Source: Geminicoccus sp036263595 (GTDB taxonomy: Bacteria; Pseudomonadota; Alphaproteobacteria; Geminicoccales; Geminicoccaceae). From it: a stretch of 64,000 nucleotides of DNA. Below, piece after piece: positions 33,708 through 40,970 of the stretch. The stretch is taken from contig NZ_DATAGQ010000148.1 of NCBI RefSeq assembly GCF_036263595.1, positions 11,174 through 75,173 on the forward strand, read 5' to 3'. Positions within the stretch are counted from its first letter, which is position 1, and every line of letters starts with the position of its first letter. A program made the position numbers and the translations under genes. The notes below the pieces were generated by a model, which worked only from the letters and a program-made list of their open reading frames with translations, searched no databases and was not told where the DNA came from.

Positions 33708-34774
33708 GTCGCCCTCGGATCGACCAGGGTGTAGAGCACGTCCGACAGGAGGTTCAGCCCGATGAACACGAGCCCGATCACGATGGTGGCGCCCAGCACC
33801 GCGGTCAGGTCCGCGCTGAACAGGGACTGCGTGATGTAGAGGCCGAGGCCGGGCCAGGCAAAGACCGTCTCGGTCAACACCGCTCCCTCGAGCAGGTAGG
33901 CGTAGGAGAGCGCGATGGTCGTGATCAGCGGCACCATGATGTTGCCGACTGCATGCCGCCAGATCACCCGCCGTTCCGGCAGGCCCTTCACCCGGGCGGC
34001 GACGATGTACTCGTGGCCTAGCTCGGCCAGCATGAGCGAGCGGGTCATCCGTGTGATGTAGGCCAGCGAGAAGTAGCCCAGCACCGAGGCCGGAAGGATC
34101 AGGTGCGAGAGCGCGTCGAAGAACGCGTCCGTGTCGTGCGCCAGCAACGTGTCGACCAGCATCAGGCCGGTCACCGGCTCGATCGAGTACTCGTAGGCCA
34201 CGTCGATCCGGCCAGGCCCCGCCACCCAGTCGAGCTTGGCGTAGAACAGCAGGAGCCCGACCAGCCCCAGCCAGAATACCGGCACGGAGTAGCCGGCCAG
34301 CGCCACGATCCGGATGATCTGGTCCTGCCAGCGACCATGGCGGGTCGCGGCCAGCACGCCCAGCGGCACGCCAAGGCACACGCCCAGCAGCGTCGCCGTG
34401 GTCGCAAGCTCCAGGGTCGCCGGGAAGAACCGGCCGATATCGGTCAGCACGGGCTGGCCACTCAGGACCGAATTGCCGAGATCGCCTTGCAGCACGTCGC
34501 CGAGATAGCGGATGAACTGCTGCCACAGCGGCAGGTCCAGGCCCATTTCGGCCGCTGCCCTGGCCCTGATCTCCTCGCTTGCCCGGTCGCCCACCATCGC
34601 CAGCAGCGGATCGACCGGGATGACCCGGCCGATCATGAACGTGACCAGCAACAGGCCGAGCACGGTCAGCACGACCGACACGATCAGCGACCCGAGCTTG
34701 ACCAAGAAGCGCAGGAGCCAGCTGCGCCCACGCTCCCGCGCCGGCAGCGCCGCGATGTCCGAGGCAACAGCCAC
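33704..34774 (-). CDS. Dipeptide-type ABC transporter permease (DppB-like)
   Basis: The 356-residue membrane protein shows the DppB pattern: an N-terminal helix with VTFMIGRVIPVDPLLAM, LDLPLWQQFIRYLGDVLQGDLGNS, six helices, and the coupling segment HEYIVAARVKGLPERRVIWRH. A periplasmic loop of about 45 residues (DWVAGPGRIDVAYEY to ALSH) is longer than in many relatives. The GTG at 34774 lies 14 bases after the binding-protein stop and is the most likely start. Confidence 0.92.
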   Translation of the reverse strand: MAVASDIAALPARERGRSWLLRFLVKLGSLIVSVVLTVLGLLLVTFMIGRVIPVDPLLAMVGDRASEEIRARAAAEMGLDLPLWQQFIRYLGDVLQGDLGNSVLSGQPVLTDIGRFFPATLELATTATLLGVCLGVPLGVLAATRHGRWQDQIIRIVALAGYSVPVFWLGLVGLLLFYAKLDWVAGPGRIDVAYEYSIEPVTGLMLVDTLLAHDTDAFFDALSHLILPASVLGYFSLAYITRMTRSLMLAELGHEYIVAARVKGLPERRVIWRHAVGNIMVPLITTIALSYAYLLEGAVLTETVFAWPGLGLYITQSLFSADLTAVLGATIVIGLVFIGLNLLSDVLYTLVDPRAT

Positions 34775-34788
34775 GATCCGGTGGTACC

Positions 34789-36399
34789 CTAGGTCTTGGT
34801 CACGCCCGAATAGTTGACGGTATCGAAGGTGGGGCCGGACACGAAGCCCTGGACGTTGCTGCGCAGCACGGACTGCTCGACCTGCTGGAACATCAGGATA
34901 TAGGCGCCTTGGGCCTGCACCTCTTTCTGGATGTCCAGATAGGCCTGCTCGCGCTTGGCCGTGTCCGGCTCGAGCGCCGCCGCATCGGTCGCCTTGGTCA
35001 GCTCCGGAATGTCCCAGGCGTTGCGCCAGGCCACCGTCTTGGTCTTGCCTTCGTCGCTGTTGTCGGGGTTGCGCGCGAAATAATCGGTGGTGGAGTGCGG
35101 ATCGAGATAATCCGGCGACCAGTACATCAGCACCATGTCGTGGTTGCGCGCCCTGTACCTGGTCAGGACCTGCTTCTGGTCGGCCTGGACCAGCTCGACC
35201 TTGACCCCTGCCTGACCGAACGTCCCCTGGATGGCCTGCGCCATGTCGATATAAGGCGAGGTGTTCGGCACGTCGAACGTGATCGACAGGTCGGAGCCCG
35301 CTCCCGATTCGGCCAGCAGGGCCTTCGCCTTCTCGATGTCCAGCTTGTAGGGATTGTTGCCGAGCGCGCCGAACATCCCCTCGCCCAAGAAGGACTGGTG
35401 GATCATCCACTGGCCCTTCAGGAGGCTGTTGGTCAGCCCCTCGTAGTCGACCGCATAGCGCAGCGCCTCGCGTACCTTCGGGTTCGCCAGGATCGAGTTC
35501 TTCTGGTTCAGGCCCAGATAGAGGATGCTCTGCTTGGGGTCGGTCTGCAGCTTGAAATCCGGGCTCTTGGTGAGCTCAGCGATCTGGTCGGGGCTGAGGT
35601 TGCGGGCGATGTCGGCGTCACCCTTCTGGATCAGCAGGAGCTGGGTCGCCGGCTCGCCGACATGGCGGACCACCACCCGCTTCATGCCGGGCGCGCCCAG
35701 GTAGAAGTCGGGATTGGCCTCCAGCGCCACCGCGTCCTTGGCCTTCCAGGTCAGGAGCTTGAACGCGCCCGAGCCCGCCGACTGGTTCTTCAGCCAGCCA
35801 TAGCCGAGGTCGTCGCCTTCGGCGTGGCTCATCACCAGCTTCATGTCGACGATCGAGCCGACCCCGGCCGAAAGCGCGTTCAGGACGAGCGTCGGCGCGA
35901 ACTTGTTGACGAGCGTGAGCTGCAGCGTGTCTGGCGCCGTCACCTTGATGTTTTCGGCGACATTGTCCGCGGCCCAGCCGAATTGGGAGAGGATGAAGGC
36001 CGGCGTCTTGTCGAGGATGACGACCCGCTGCAGCGACCAGGCGGCATCCTCGGCCGTCACCGGGTTGCCGGAGTGGAACTTGAGGTTCGGGCGGATCTTG
36101 AAGGTCAGCACACCGCCATCGTCCGAGACGGTCCAGCTCTCGGCGATGCCGCCCACGAGCTTGGTGGTGTCCTTGGGGTCGACCGATACCAGCCGCGTAT
36201 AGAGCTGCGCCACGATCTCGCCGCCCGAGAACTCGAAGCACTCGGCCGGGTCGAGCGTGATCATGTCGTCGATGTTCTTGGCGATCACCAGCACGTCCTT
36301 GGGCGTGGCGGCCGCTGCAGGCGTGAACAGGCCGCTGCCGAGCCCGGCGGAAAGACCCACGACTCCTGCCGTGGCAGTCAACAGCGTCCGGCGTTTCAT
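34789..36399 (-). CDS. ABC transporter substrate-binding protein, family 5 (dipeptide/sugar type), likely Tat-exported
   Basis: The 536-residue protein starts MKRRTLLTATAGVVGLSAGLG, which looks like a twin-arginine leader (Arg3-Arg4 then a hydrophobic stretch), cut near AAA. The mature part has the SBP_bac_5 pattern: MITLDPAECFEFSGGEIVAQLYTRLV, then GGIAESWTVSDDGGVLTFKIRPNLKF (partial), and a C-terminal lobe with VAWRNAWDIPELTK. It heads the importer operon. Family 5 proteins bind peptides but also sugars and opines. Because the operon ends in a sugar-acid-type hydrolase, a sugar or sugar acid ligand is likely but unproven. Confidence 0.92.
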   Translation of the reverse strand: MKRRTLLTATAGVVGLSAGLGSGLFTPAAAATPKDVLVIAKNIDDMITLDPAECFEFSGGEIVAQLYTRLVSVDPKDTTKLVGGIAESWTVSDDGGVLTFKIRPNLKFHSGNPVTAEDAAWSLQRVVILDKTPAFILSQFGWAADNVAENIKVTAPDTLQLTLVNKFAPTLVLNALSAGVGSIVDMKLVMSHAEGDDLGYGWLKNQSAGSGAFKLLTWKAKDAVALEANPDFYLGAPGMKRVVVRHVGEPATQLLLIQKGDADIARNLSPDQIAELTKSPDFKLQTDPKQSILYLGLNQKNSILANPKVREALRYAVDYEGLTNSLLKGQWMIHQSFLGEGMFGALGNNPYKLDIEKAKALLAESGAGSDLSITFDVPNTSPYIDMAQAIQGTFGQAGVKVELVQADQKQVLTRYRARNHDMVLMYWSPDYLDPHSTTDYFARNPDNSDEGKTKTVAWRNAWDIPELTKATDAAALEPDTAKREQAYLDIQKEVQAQGAYILMFQQVEQSVLRSNVQGFVSGPTFDTVNYSGVTKT

Positions 36400-36537
36400 G
36401 CGTGCGCTCCGTTGGAACTTGACGAGCCTGTGACGACGGTATCCTCGTGCTGCACCGCGTCAAGCCCGGCGTCGGCGGATTGCCCTTCGGCCCGCTGCTC
36501 CGTAAACCCGGCCCCGTCCGTGCCTGGAGGAAAACGC

Positions 36538-37167
36538 GTGCCCAAGCTCGTCGTGGTCGATCACCCGCTGGTCCAGCACAAGCTGTCCCTGATGCGCCGC
36601 AAGGAGACGCCCACGGCCGAGTTTCGCCAGCTGGTGAAGGAAATCGCGCTGCTGCTCGGCTACGAGATCTGCCGCGACCTGCCGCTCGAAGACGTGGACG
36701 TGGAAACGCCGCTCGAGATGGCCCGGGTCAAGATGCTGGCCGGCAAGAAGCTCTGCCTAGTCTCCGTACTCCGTGCCGGCAATGGCCTGCTCGAAGGCAT
36801 GCTCGACCTGATCCCTTCCGCGCGCGTCGGCCATCTCGGCCTCTACCGGGACCATGTGACGCTGCAGCCGGTGGAATATTTCTACAAGGTGCCCAGCGAC
36901 ATCAGCGAGCGACCAGTGATCCTGGTCGACCCGATGCTGGCCACCGCCAACTCGGCGATCGCTGCGGTCACCAAGGTGAAGGCCTCGGGTGCCACTGACA
37001 TCAAGTATGCCTGCCTGCTGGCCGCACCCGAAGGTGTGGCCAAGTTCCACGCCGCGCATCCGGACGTGCCGGTGTTCACGGCCGCGGTCGACCGCGGCCT
37101 GAACCAGCAGGGCTATATCATGCCCGGCCTGGGCGATGCGGGCGACCGGATCTACGGCACCCGCTGA
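36538..37167 (+). CDS. upp: Uracil phosphoribosyltransferase
   Basis: The 209-residue protein matches Upp in length and motifs. It has VDHPLVQHKLSLMRRKETPTAEFR at the start (seen in part), VLRAGNGLLEGMLDLIP, the PRPP loop VILVDPMLATANSAIAA, and GYIMPGLGDAGDRIYGTR at the end. It converts uracil and PRPP to UMP in pyrimidine salvage. The GTG start at 36538 is fixed by GGAGG seven bases before it. A weak sigma-70-like pair (TTGACG at 36419, TATCCT at 36440, spacing only 15) lies in the divergent gap with the binding-protein gene. Confidence 0.96.
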   Translation: MPKLVVVDHPLVQHKLSLMRRKETPTAEFRQLVKEIALLLGYEICRDLPLEDVDVETPLEMARVKMLAGKKLCLVSVLRAGNGLLEGMLDLIPSARVGHLGLYRDHVTLQPVEYFYKVPSDISERPVILVDPMLATANSAIAAVTKVKASGATDIKYACLLAAPEGVAKFHAAHPDVPVFTAAVDRGLNQQGYIMPGLGDAGDRIYGTR

Positions 37168-37170
37168 CGA

Positions 37171-37911
37171 TCAGGTGGTGAGCCCGCCGTCGATGACGGC
37201 GAGCGTGCCGGTCGTGTAGCTGCTCTCGTCGGACGCGAAGTAGAGTGCCAGCGCGGCGATCTCCTCCGCCGTGCCCAGCCGGCCCATCGGCTGGCGGGCA
37301 ACGAAGTCCTTGCGTGCCTGCACGGGGTCGGCGGCGGAGTTGATCCGGTCATCCAGGGACGGCGACTGCACCGTGCCCGGGCAGATCGCATTGCAGCGGA
37401 TGTTCTGCTTCACGAAGTCGATCGCGACCGACTTGGTGAGGCCCTGAACGGCTGCCTTGGATGCCCCGTAGGCGAAGCGGTTCGGCACCCCCTTGAACGC
37501 GCCCGCGACGCTGGCGACGTTCACGATCGAGCCGCCGCCGTTCTCGATCATCTTCGGCAGGAATGCCTTGATCAGCCAGAACATCGAGCGGGCGTTCAGG
37601 TCGAACGCGAAGTCCCACTGCTCGTCCGTGCAGTCCAGGATCGTGCCATTGTGGACATAGCCCGCCACGTTCACGAGCACGTTGATGCCCGGGTGCTGCT
37701 GGGCGCAGGACCGGATGGCGTCGGCCGACAGGACGTCCAGCCGCTCGGTCCGGATCCCTTCCTCACGCTCCAGCTCCTGGAGCAGATGGGTGTTCACGTC
37801 CGTGGCGAGGATGTCGGCGCCCTCGCGTGCGAAGGAAATCGCGACCGCACGGCCGATGCCTTGTGCCGCCGCCGTCACCAGCACGCGCTTGCCGGCCAGC
37901 CTTCCAGTCAT
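37171..37911 (-). CDS. SDR oxidoreductase, like 2-keto-3-deoxy-L-fuconate dehydrogenase / DHRS6
   Basis: The 246-residue SDR begins MTGRLAGKRVLVTAAAQGIG and has NVAGYVHNGTILDC, the active-site YGASK pair after SIVNVASVAGAFKGVPNRFA, and the closing SDESSYTTGTLAVIDGG. The DCTDEQWDFAFDLNARSMFW and RCNAICPGTVQSPSLDDRI blocks are typical of the DHRS6/KDF-dehydrogenase branch rather than generic SDRs. That branch oxidises 2-keto-3-deoxy-L-fuconate at C4, or 3-hydroxybutyrate. The ATG at 37911 has GGAGAG before it and is preferred over 37932. It converges with upp and lies near the FAH-family hydrolase that would use its product. Confidence 0.85.
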   Translation of the reverse strand: MTGRLAGKRVLVTAAAQGIGRAVAISFAREGADILATDVNTHLLQELEREEGIRTERLDVLSADAIRSCAQQHPGINVLVNVAGYVHNGTILDCTDEQWDFAFDLNARSMFWLIKAFLPKMIENGGGSIVNVASVAGAFKGVPNRFAYGASKAAVQGLTKSVAIDFVKQNIRCNAICPGTVQSPSLDDRINSAADPVQARKDFVARQPMGRLGTAEEIAALALYFASDESSYTTGTLAVIDGGLTT

Positions 37912-37979
37912 TCCGATCTCTCCAACGAACACGCCAGGGGTTCACCGACCAGCCGGCCGGACGCGCGGCACCAGTAGCG

Positions 37980-38019
37980 GAGGCGACCGGCGCCAGGAAG
38001 CCCCGGCACCGGTCGCCTC
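37980..38019 (-). terminator. Hairpin downstream of phbB
   Basis: GAGGCGACCGG (37980-37990) pairs perfectly with CCGGTCGCCTC (38009-38019), an 11-bp stem with further pairing inside the loop. It lies ten bases after the phbB stop. There is no U tract, so termination may need Rho or the hairpin may protect the mRNA end. Confidence 0.55.
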
Positions 38020-38029
38020 GCGAGAACGC

Positions 38030-38755
38030 TCAGGCCATGTACTGGCCGCCATTGGCCGTCAGTGTCGAGCCGGTGATGAATCCGGCGCCCTCCCCGGCCA
38101 GGAACACGACGCAGCGACCGATCTCCTCGGGCTCGCCCAGCCGCCCGACGGGAATCTGCGGCAGGACCTTGGAGTTCAGGACCTCCTGGGGCACGGCCTT
38201 GACCATGTCGGTAGCGATGTAGCCCGGCGCCACCACGTTCGCCGTGACGTTCGACCTGGCCCCTTCCTGGGCCAGCGCCTTGGTGAAGCCGATGGCCCCG
38301 GCCTTCGCAGCGGCATAGTTCGCCTGGCCGAACTGGCCCTTCTGGCCGTTCACCGAGCCGATGGTGATGATGCGCCCGAAGCCGCGCTTCTTCATCCCGT
38401 CGAACACGCACTTGGTCATGAAGAACAGTGAATCGAGATTGGTCGCCATCACCTCGCGCCACTGCTCGACGGTCATCTTGCTGAAGCTGCTGTCCCGGGT
38501 GATCCCGGCATTGTTGACCAGCACGTCGACCGGGCCGATCTCGGCCTCCACCTTCGCGATGCCCGCCTGGCAGGCCTCGAAGTCCGCGACGCTCCACTTG
38601 AAGACCGGGATGCCGGTCTGGGCCGCAAAGTCGTTGGCGGCCTGGTCGTTGCCGGCATAGTTGGCGGCCACCTGGAAACCGGCCTCCTTCAGCGCGACCG
38701 AGATCGCGGCTCCGATCCCACGGGATCCCCCGGTGACGAGTGCGACACGGGCCAT
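38030..38755 (-). CDS. phbB: Acetoacetyl-CoA reductase
   Basis: The 241-residue SDR starts MARVALVTGGSRGIGAAI and has NNAGITRDSSFSKM with EQWREVMATNLDSLF, the NGQKGQFGQANYAAAKAG active site and GRLGEPEEIGRCVVFLAGE, the usual PhbB/PhaB signature set. It reduces acetoacetyl-CoA to (R)-3-hydroxybutyryl-CoA for polyhydroxybutyrate. An AGGGAG site precedes ATG 38755. It follows phbA at 98 bases. The polymerase gene phaC is not in the window. Confidence 0.95.
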   Translation of the reverse strand: MARVALVTGGSRGIGAAISVALKEAGFQVAANYAGNDQAANDFAAQTGIPVFKWSVADFEACQAGIAKVEAEIGPVDVLVNNAGITRDSSFSKMTVEQWREVMATNLDSLFFMTKCVFDGMKKRGFGRIITIGSVNGQKGQFGQANYAAAKAGAIGFTKALAQEGARSNVTANVVAPGYIATDMVKAVPQEVLNSKVLPQIPVGRLGEPEEIGRCVVFLAGEGAGFITGSTLTANGGQYMA

Positions 38756-38853
38756 CTCGATTCTCCCTGATCGGATCACGCCCATTCGGGCTGTGGTTGC
38801 CTGCAAGTAGAAGGCGGGCCGGGCGCCAGTTCCCGGCCCGTCCAGCTAGCTGG

Positions 38854-40029
38854 TCAGTCTCTCGCGACGCAAAGGGCAATGCCCATGCCACCGCCGATGC
38901 AGAGCGTGGCCAGGCCCTTCTTCGCGTCGCGCTTCTGCATCTCGTGCAGCAGCGTGACCAGCACGCGGGCACCGGACGCTCCAACCGGGTGGCCCAGTGC
39001 GATGGCACCGCCGTTCACGTTCACCTTGTCCGTGTCCCAGCCGAGATCCTTGTTGACCGCGCAGGCCTGGGCCGCAAACGCCTCGTTCGCCTCGATCAGG
39101 TCCAGGTCGTCGACCGACCAGCCGGCCTTCTTCAGGGCGCTGCGCGAGGCCGGGATCGGGCCCGAGCCCATGATCGCCGGATCCACGCCCGCCTGCGCCC
39201 AGGAGACGATGCGGGCCAGCGGGGTGAGGCCACGCTTGTTCGCCTCGTCAGCCGTCATCACGACCACCGCGGCAGCGCCGTCGTTAATGCCCGACGCATT
39301 GCCGGCCGTGACGCTGCCTTCCTTGCTGAAGGCGGGACGGAGCTTCTGCATCGCCTCGATCGTGGCACCAAAGCGCGGATACTCGTCCTGCTCGACCACC
39401 ACGTCGCCCTTGCGGCTCTTGATGGTGACGGGGATGATCTCATCCTTGAAACGACCGTTCTTCACGGCCGCTTCCGCCTTGTTCTGCGAGGCCACCGCGA
39501 AGGCGTCCTGCTGCTCGCGGGTGATCTGCCACTTCTCCGCGACGTTCTCGGCTGTGTTGCCCATGTGGTAGCCGTTGAAGGCGTCCCAGAGCCCGTCCTT
39601 GATCATCGTGTCGACCATGTCGACCGAGCCCATCTTCGCCCCGGTGCGCAGGTAGGCGGCATGCGGCGCCTGCGACATGCTCTCCTGGCCGCCTGCCACC
39701 ACGATCGAGCTGTCGCCGCTCCTGATCGCCTGATAGGCCATGGCGACCGTCTTCAGGCCGGAGCCACACAGCATGTTCACGCCATAGGCCGGCACGTCGA
39801 TCGGCAGCCCGGCGTTCACCGATGCCTGGCGCGCCGGGTTCTGGCCCTGGGCGGCGGTCAGGATCTGGCCCAGCATGACCTCGGAAACCTCGGCCGGATC
39901 GACCTTCGCCCGCTCCAGCACGGCCTGGATGACCACCTTGCCGAGATCATGCGCGGGCAGTGTCGACAGGGCGCCGTTGAAGGAGCCGATCGCGGTCCGG
40001 CCCGCGCTTACGATGACGACGTCGCTCAT
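38854..40029 (-). CDS. phbA: Acetyl-CoA acetyltransferase (beta-ketothiolase)
   Basis: The 391-residue thiolase has nucleophile Cys88 in NMLCGSGLKTV, the EANEAFAAQA motif with active-site His region (GGAIALGHPVGASG) and the C-terminal LCIGGGMGIAL with the second active-site Cys. It condenses two acetyl-CoA to acetoacetyl-CoA. The pairing with phbB on the same strand supports a role in polyhydroxybutyrate synthesis rather than degradation. The ATG at 40029 gives the typical MSDVVIVSAGRTAIG start. Confidence 0.96.
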   Translation of the reverse strand: MSDVVIVSAGRTAIGSFNGALSTLPAHDLGKVVIQAVLERAKVDPAEVSEVMLGQILTAAQGQNPARQASVNAGLPIDVPAYGVNMLCGSGLKTVAMAYQAIRSGDSSIVVAGGQESMSQAPHAAYLRTGAKMGSVDMVDTMIKDGLWDAFNGYHMGNTAENVAEKWQITREQQDAFAVASQNKAEAAVKNGRFKDEIIPVTIKSRKGDVVVEQDEYPRFGATIEAMQKLRPAFSKEGSVTAGNASGINDGAAAVVVMTADEANKRGLTPLARIVSWAQAGVDPAIMGSGPIPASRSALKKAGWSVDDLDLIEANEAFAAQACAVNKDLGWDTDKVNVNGGAIALGHPVGASGARVLVTLLHEMQKRDAKKGLATLCIGGGMGIALCVARD

Positions 40030-40210
40030 GATCGTTCCTGCCCTAGTTCTGCTACCGTTCCATCTGTTGCGCCCGCTCGGGCGTTTCCAGCCTGCAGGCA
40101 CATGCGATGCCGCCGCAAGTCTAGGCGAAGCAGCGGCGGGTGTCGCCGGGCGCCTTAGGAGGTTCCTGCGCAATTAGCAGCTTCCCAAGGGGTTATTTGC
40201 CGGCACCGCA

Positions 40211-40236
40211 GGAACCCGCAGAGGTTTGGGGACGTT
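40211..40236 (+). promoter_or_regulatory. Candidate EcfG (general stress) promoter for the PRC-barrel gene
   Basis: GGAAC (40211-40215) is followed after 17 bases by CGTT (40233-40236). This matches the alphaproteobacterial sigma-EcfG consensus (GGAAC, 16-18 bases, CGTT). It stands about 55 bases upstream of the ATG of a secreted PRC-barrel protein, a gene type often in the general stress regulon. Transcription would start near 40243. Confidence 0.65.
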
Positions 40237-40290
40237 GATTTGACAGTCGATCCCCGGATCGAGCGAGCCAACGAAAGAAAGGAAACGGTC

Positions 40291-40893
40291 ATGCAGAAGT
40301 TGCTCATGGCAAGCGTTGCAGCGATCGGCCTGACGACTGCAGGTCTTGCATTTGCCCAGGAGACTCAGCCGACTGTTGATCCTGCTGCTCCTGCTGCACA
40401 ACAGCCGATGGAGACCATGCCGCAGGCTCCTGTCGGCACGGACCCTGCTGCGACGACGACGATGCCGTCTTCCGACAGCGCTGCCACCGAGATGGAGAAC
40501 AGCACGGCTGGGACCGCCGCCAGCCAGTTCGGCTCCTACCGGAACACCGAGCCCGGCAGCTTCTCGGGCACCATCGCCGGCAACTTCAGCGCTGATGAGC
40601 TGATGGACCGTGACATTGTCGACGGTGAGGGCAATTCGGTCGGTGAGGTCAGCGACCTGTTGATCGGCAGCGACGGCTCGATCCAGAACGTCCTGGTCGA
40701 TGTCGGCGGCTTCCTCGGCCTCGGCCAGCGCACCGTCGCGCTGGACCTGAACCAGCTGCAGATGGCCCAGGGCGATGCCGGCGAGGAGCTCGTCGTCAAC
40801 ATGTCGAAGGAGCAGATCGAGGCGCTGCCCGCGGTCGAGAGCAACGACAGTGGCTGGAGCAGCATCCCGCCGTCCGCGGAACCCGACCAGTAA
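40291..40893 (+). CDS. Secreted PRC-barrel domain protein
   Basis: The 200-residue protein has a signal peptide (MQKLLMASVAAIGLTTAGLA, cut near AFA-QE at residue 22). A low-complexity linker rich in Pro, Ala, Thr and Gln (about 23-85) precedes a PRC-barrel domain (about 95-185, with ADELMDRDIVDGEGNSVGEV and VGGFLGLGQRTVALDL). PRC barrels act in RNA processing or, when exported as here, as stress-related periplasmic proteins of unknown mechanism. The ATG at 40291 follows AAAGGAAA. An EcfG-type promoter stands upstream and a hairpin terminator follows. The exact function is unknown. Confidence 0.85.
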   Translation: MQKLLMASVAAIGLTTAGLAFAQETQPTVDPAAPAAQQPMETMPQAPVGTDPAATTTMPSSDSAATEMENSTAGTAASQFGSYRNTEPGSFSGTIAGNFSADELMDRDIVDGEGNSVGEVSDLLIGSDGSIQNVLVDVGGFLGLGQRTVALDLNQLQMAQGDAGEELVVNMSKEQIEALPAVESNDSGWSSIPPSAEPDQ

Positions 40894-40935
40894 GACTTCA
40901 CGCAGCTGAAAGGCTGAGCCTTCGGCTCTCGTGCA

Positions 40936-40966
40936 TCGGCCGGTCCTTGCGGACCGGCCGATTGTC
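40936..40966 (+). terminator. Intrinsic terminator after the PRC-barrel gene
   Basis: TCGGCCGGTCC and GGACCGGCCGA form a perfect 11-bp stem with a four-base loop (TTGC) at 40936-40961, followed by a T-rich run (TTGTCGTTG). It lies 43 bases past the stop and ten bases from the convergent aspS stop, so it may serve both genes. Confidence 0.75.
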
Positions 40967-40970
40967 GTTG

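Noticed and set aside
34909..36537. Long plus-strand frame running into upp
   Set aside because: It is antisense to the family 5 binding protein. Only the part from the GTG at 36538, with its GGAGG site, is a real gene.
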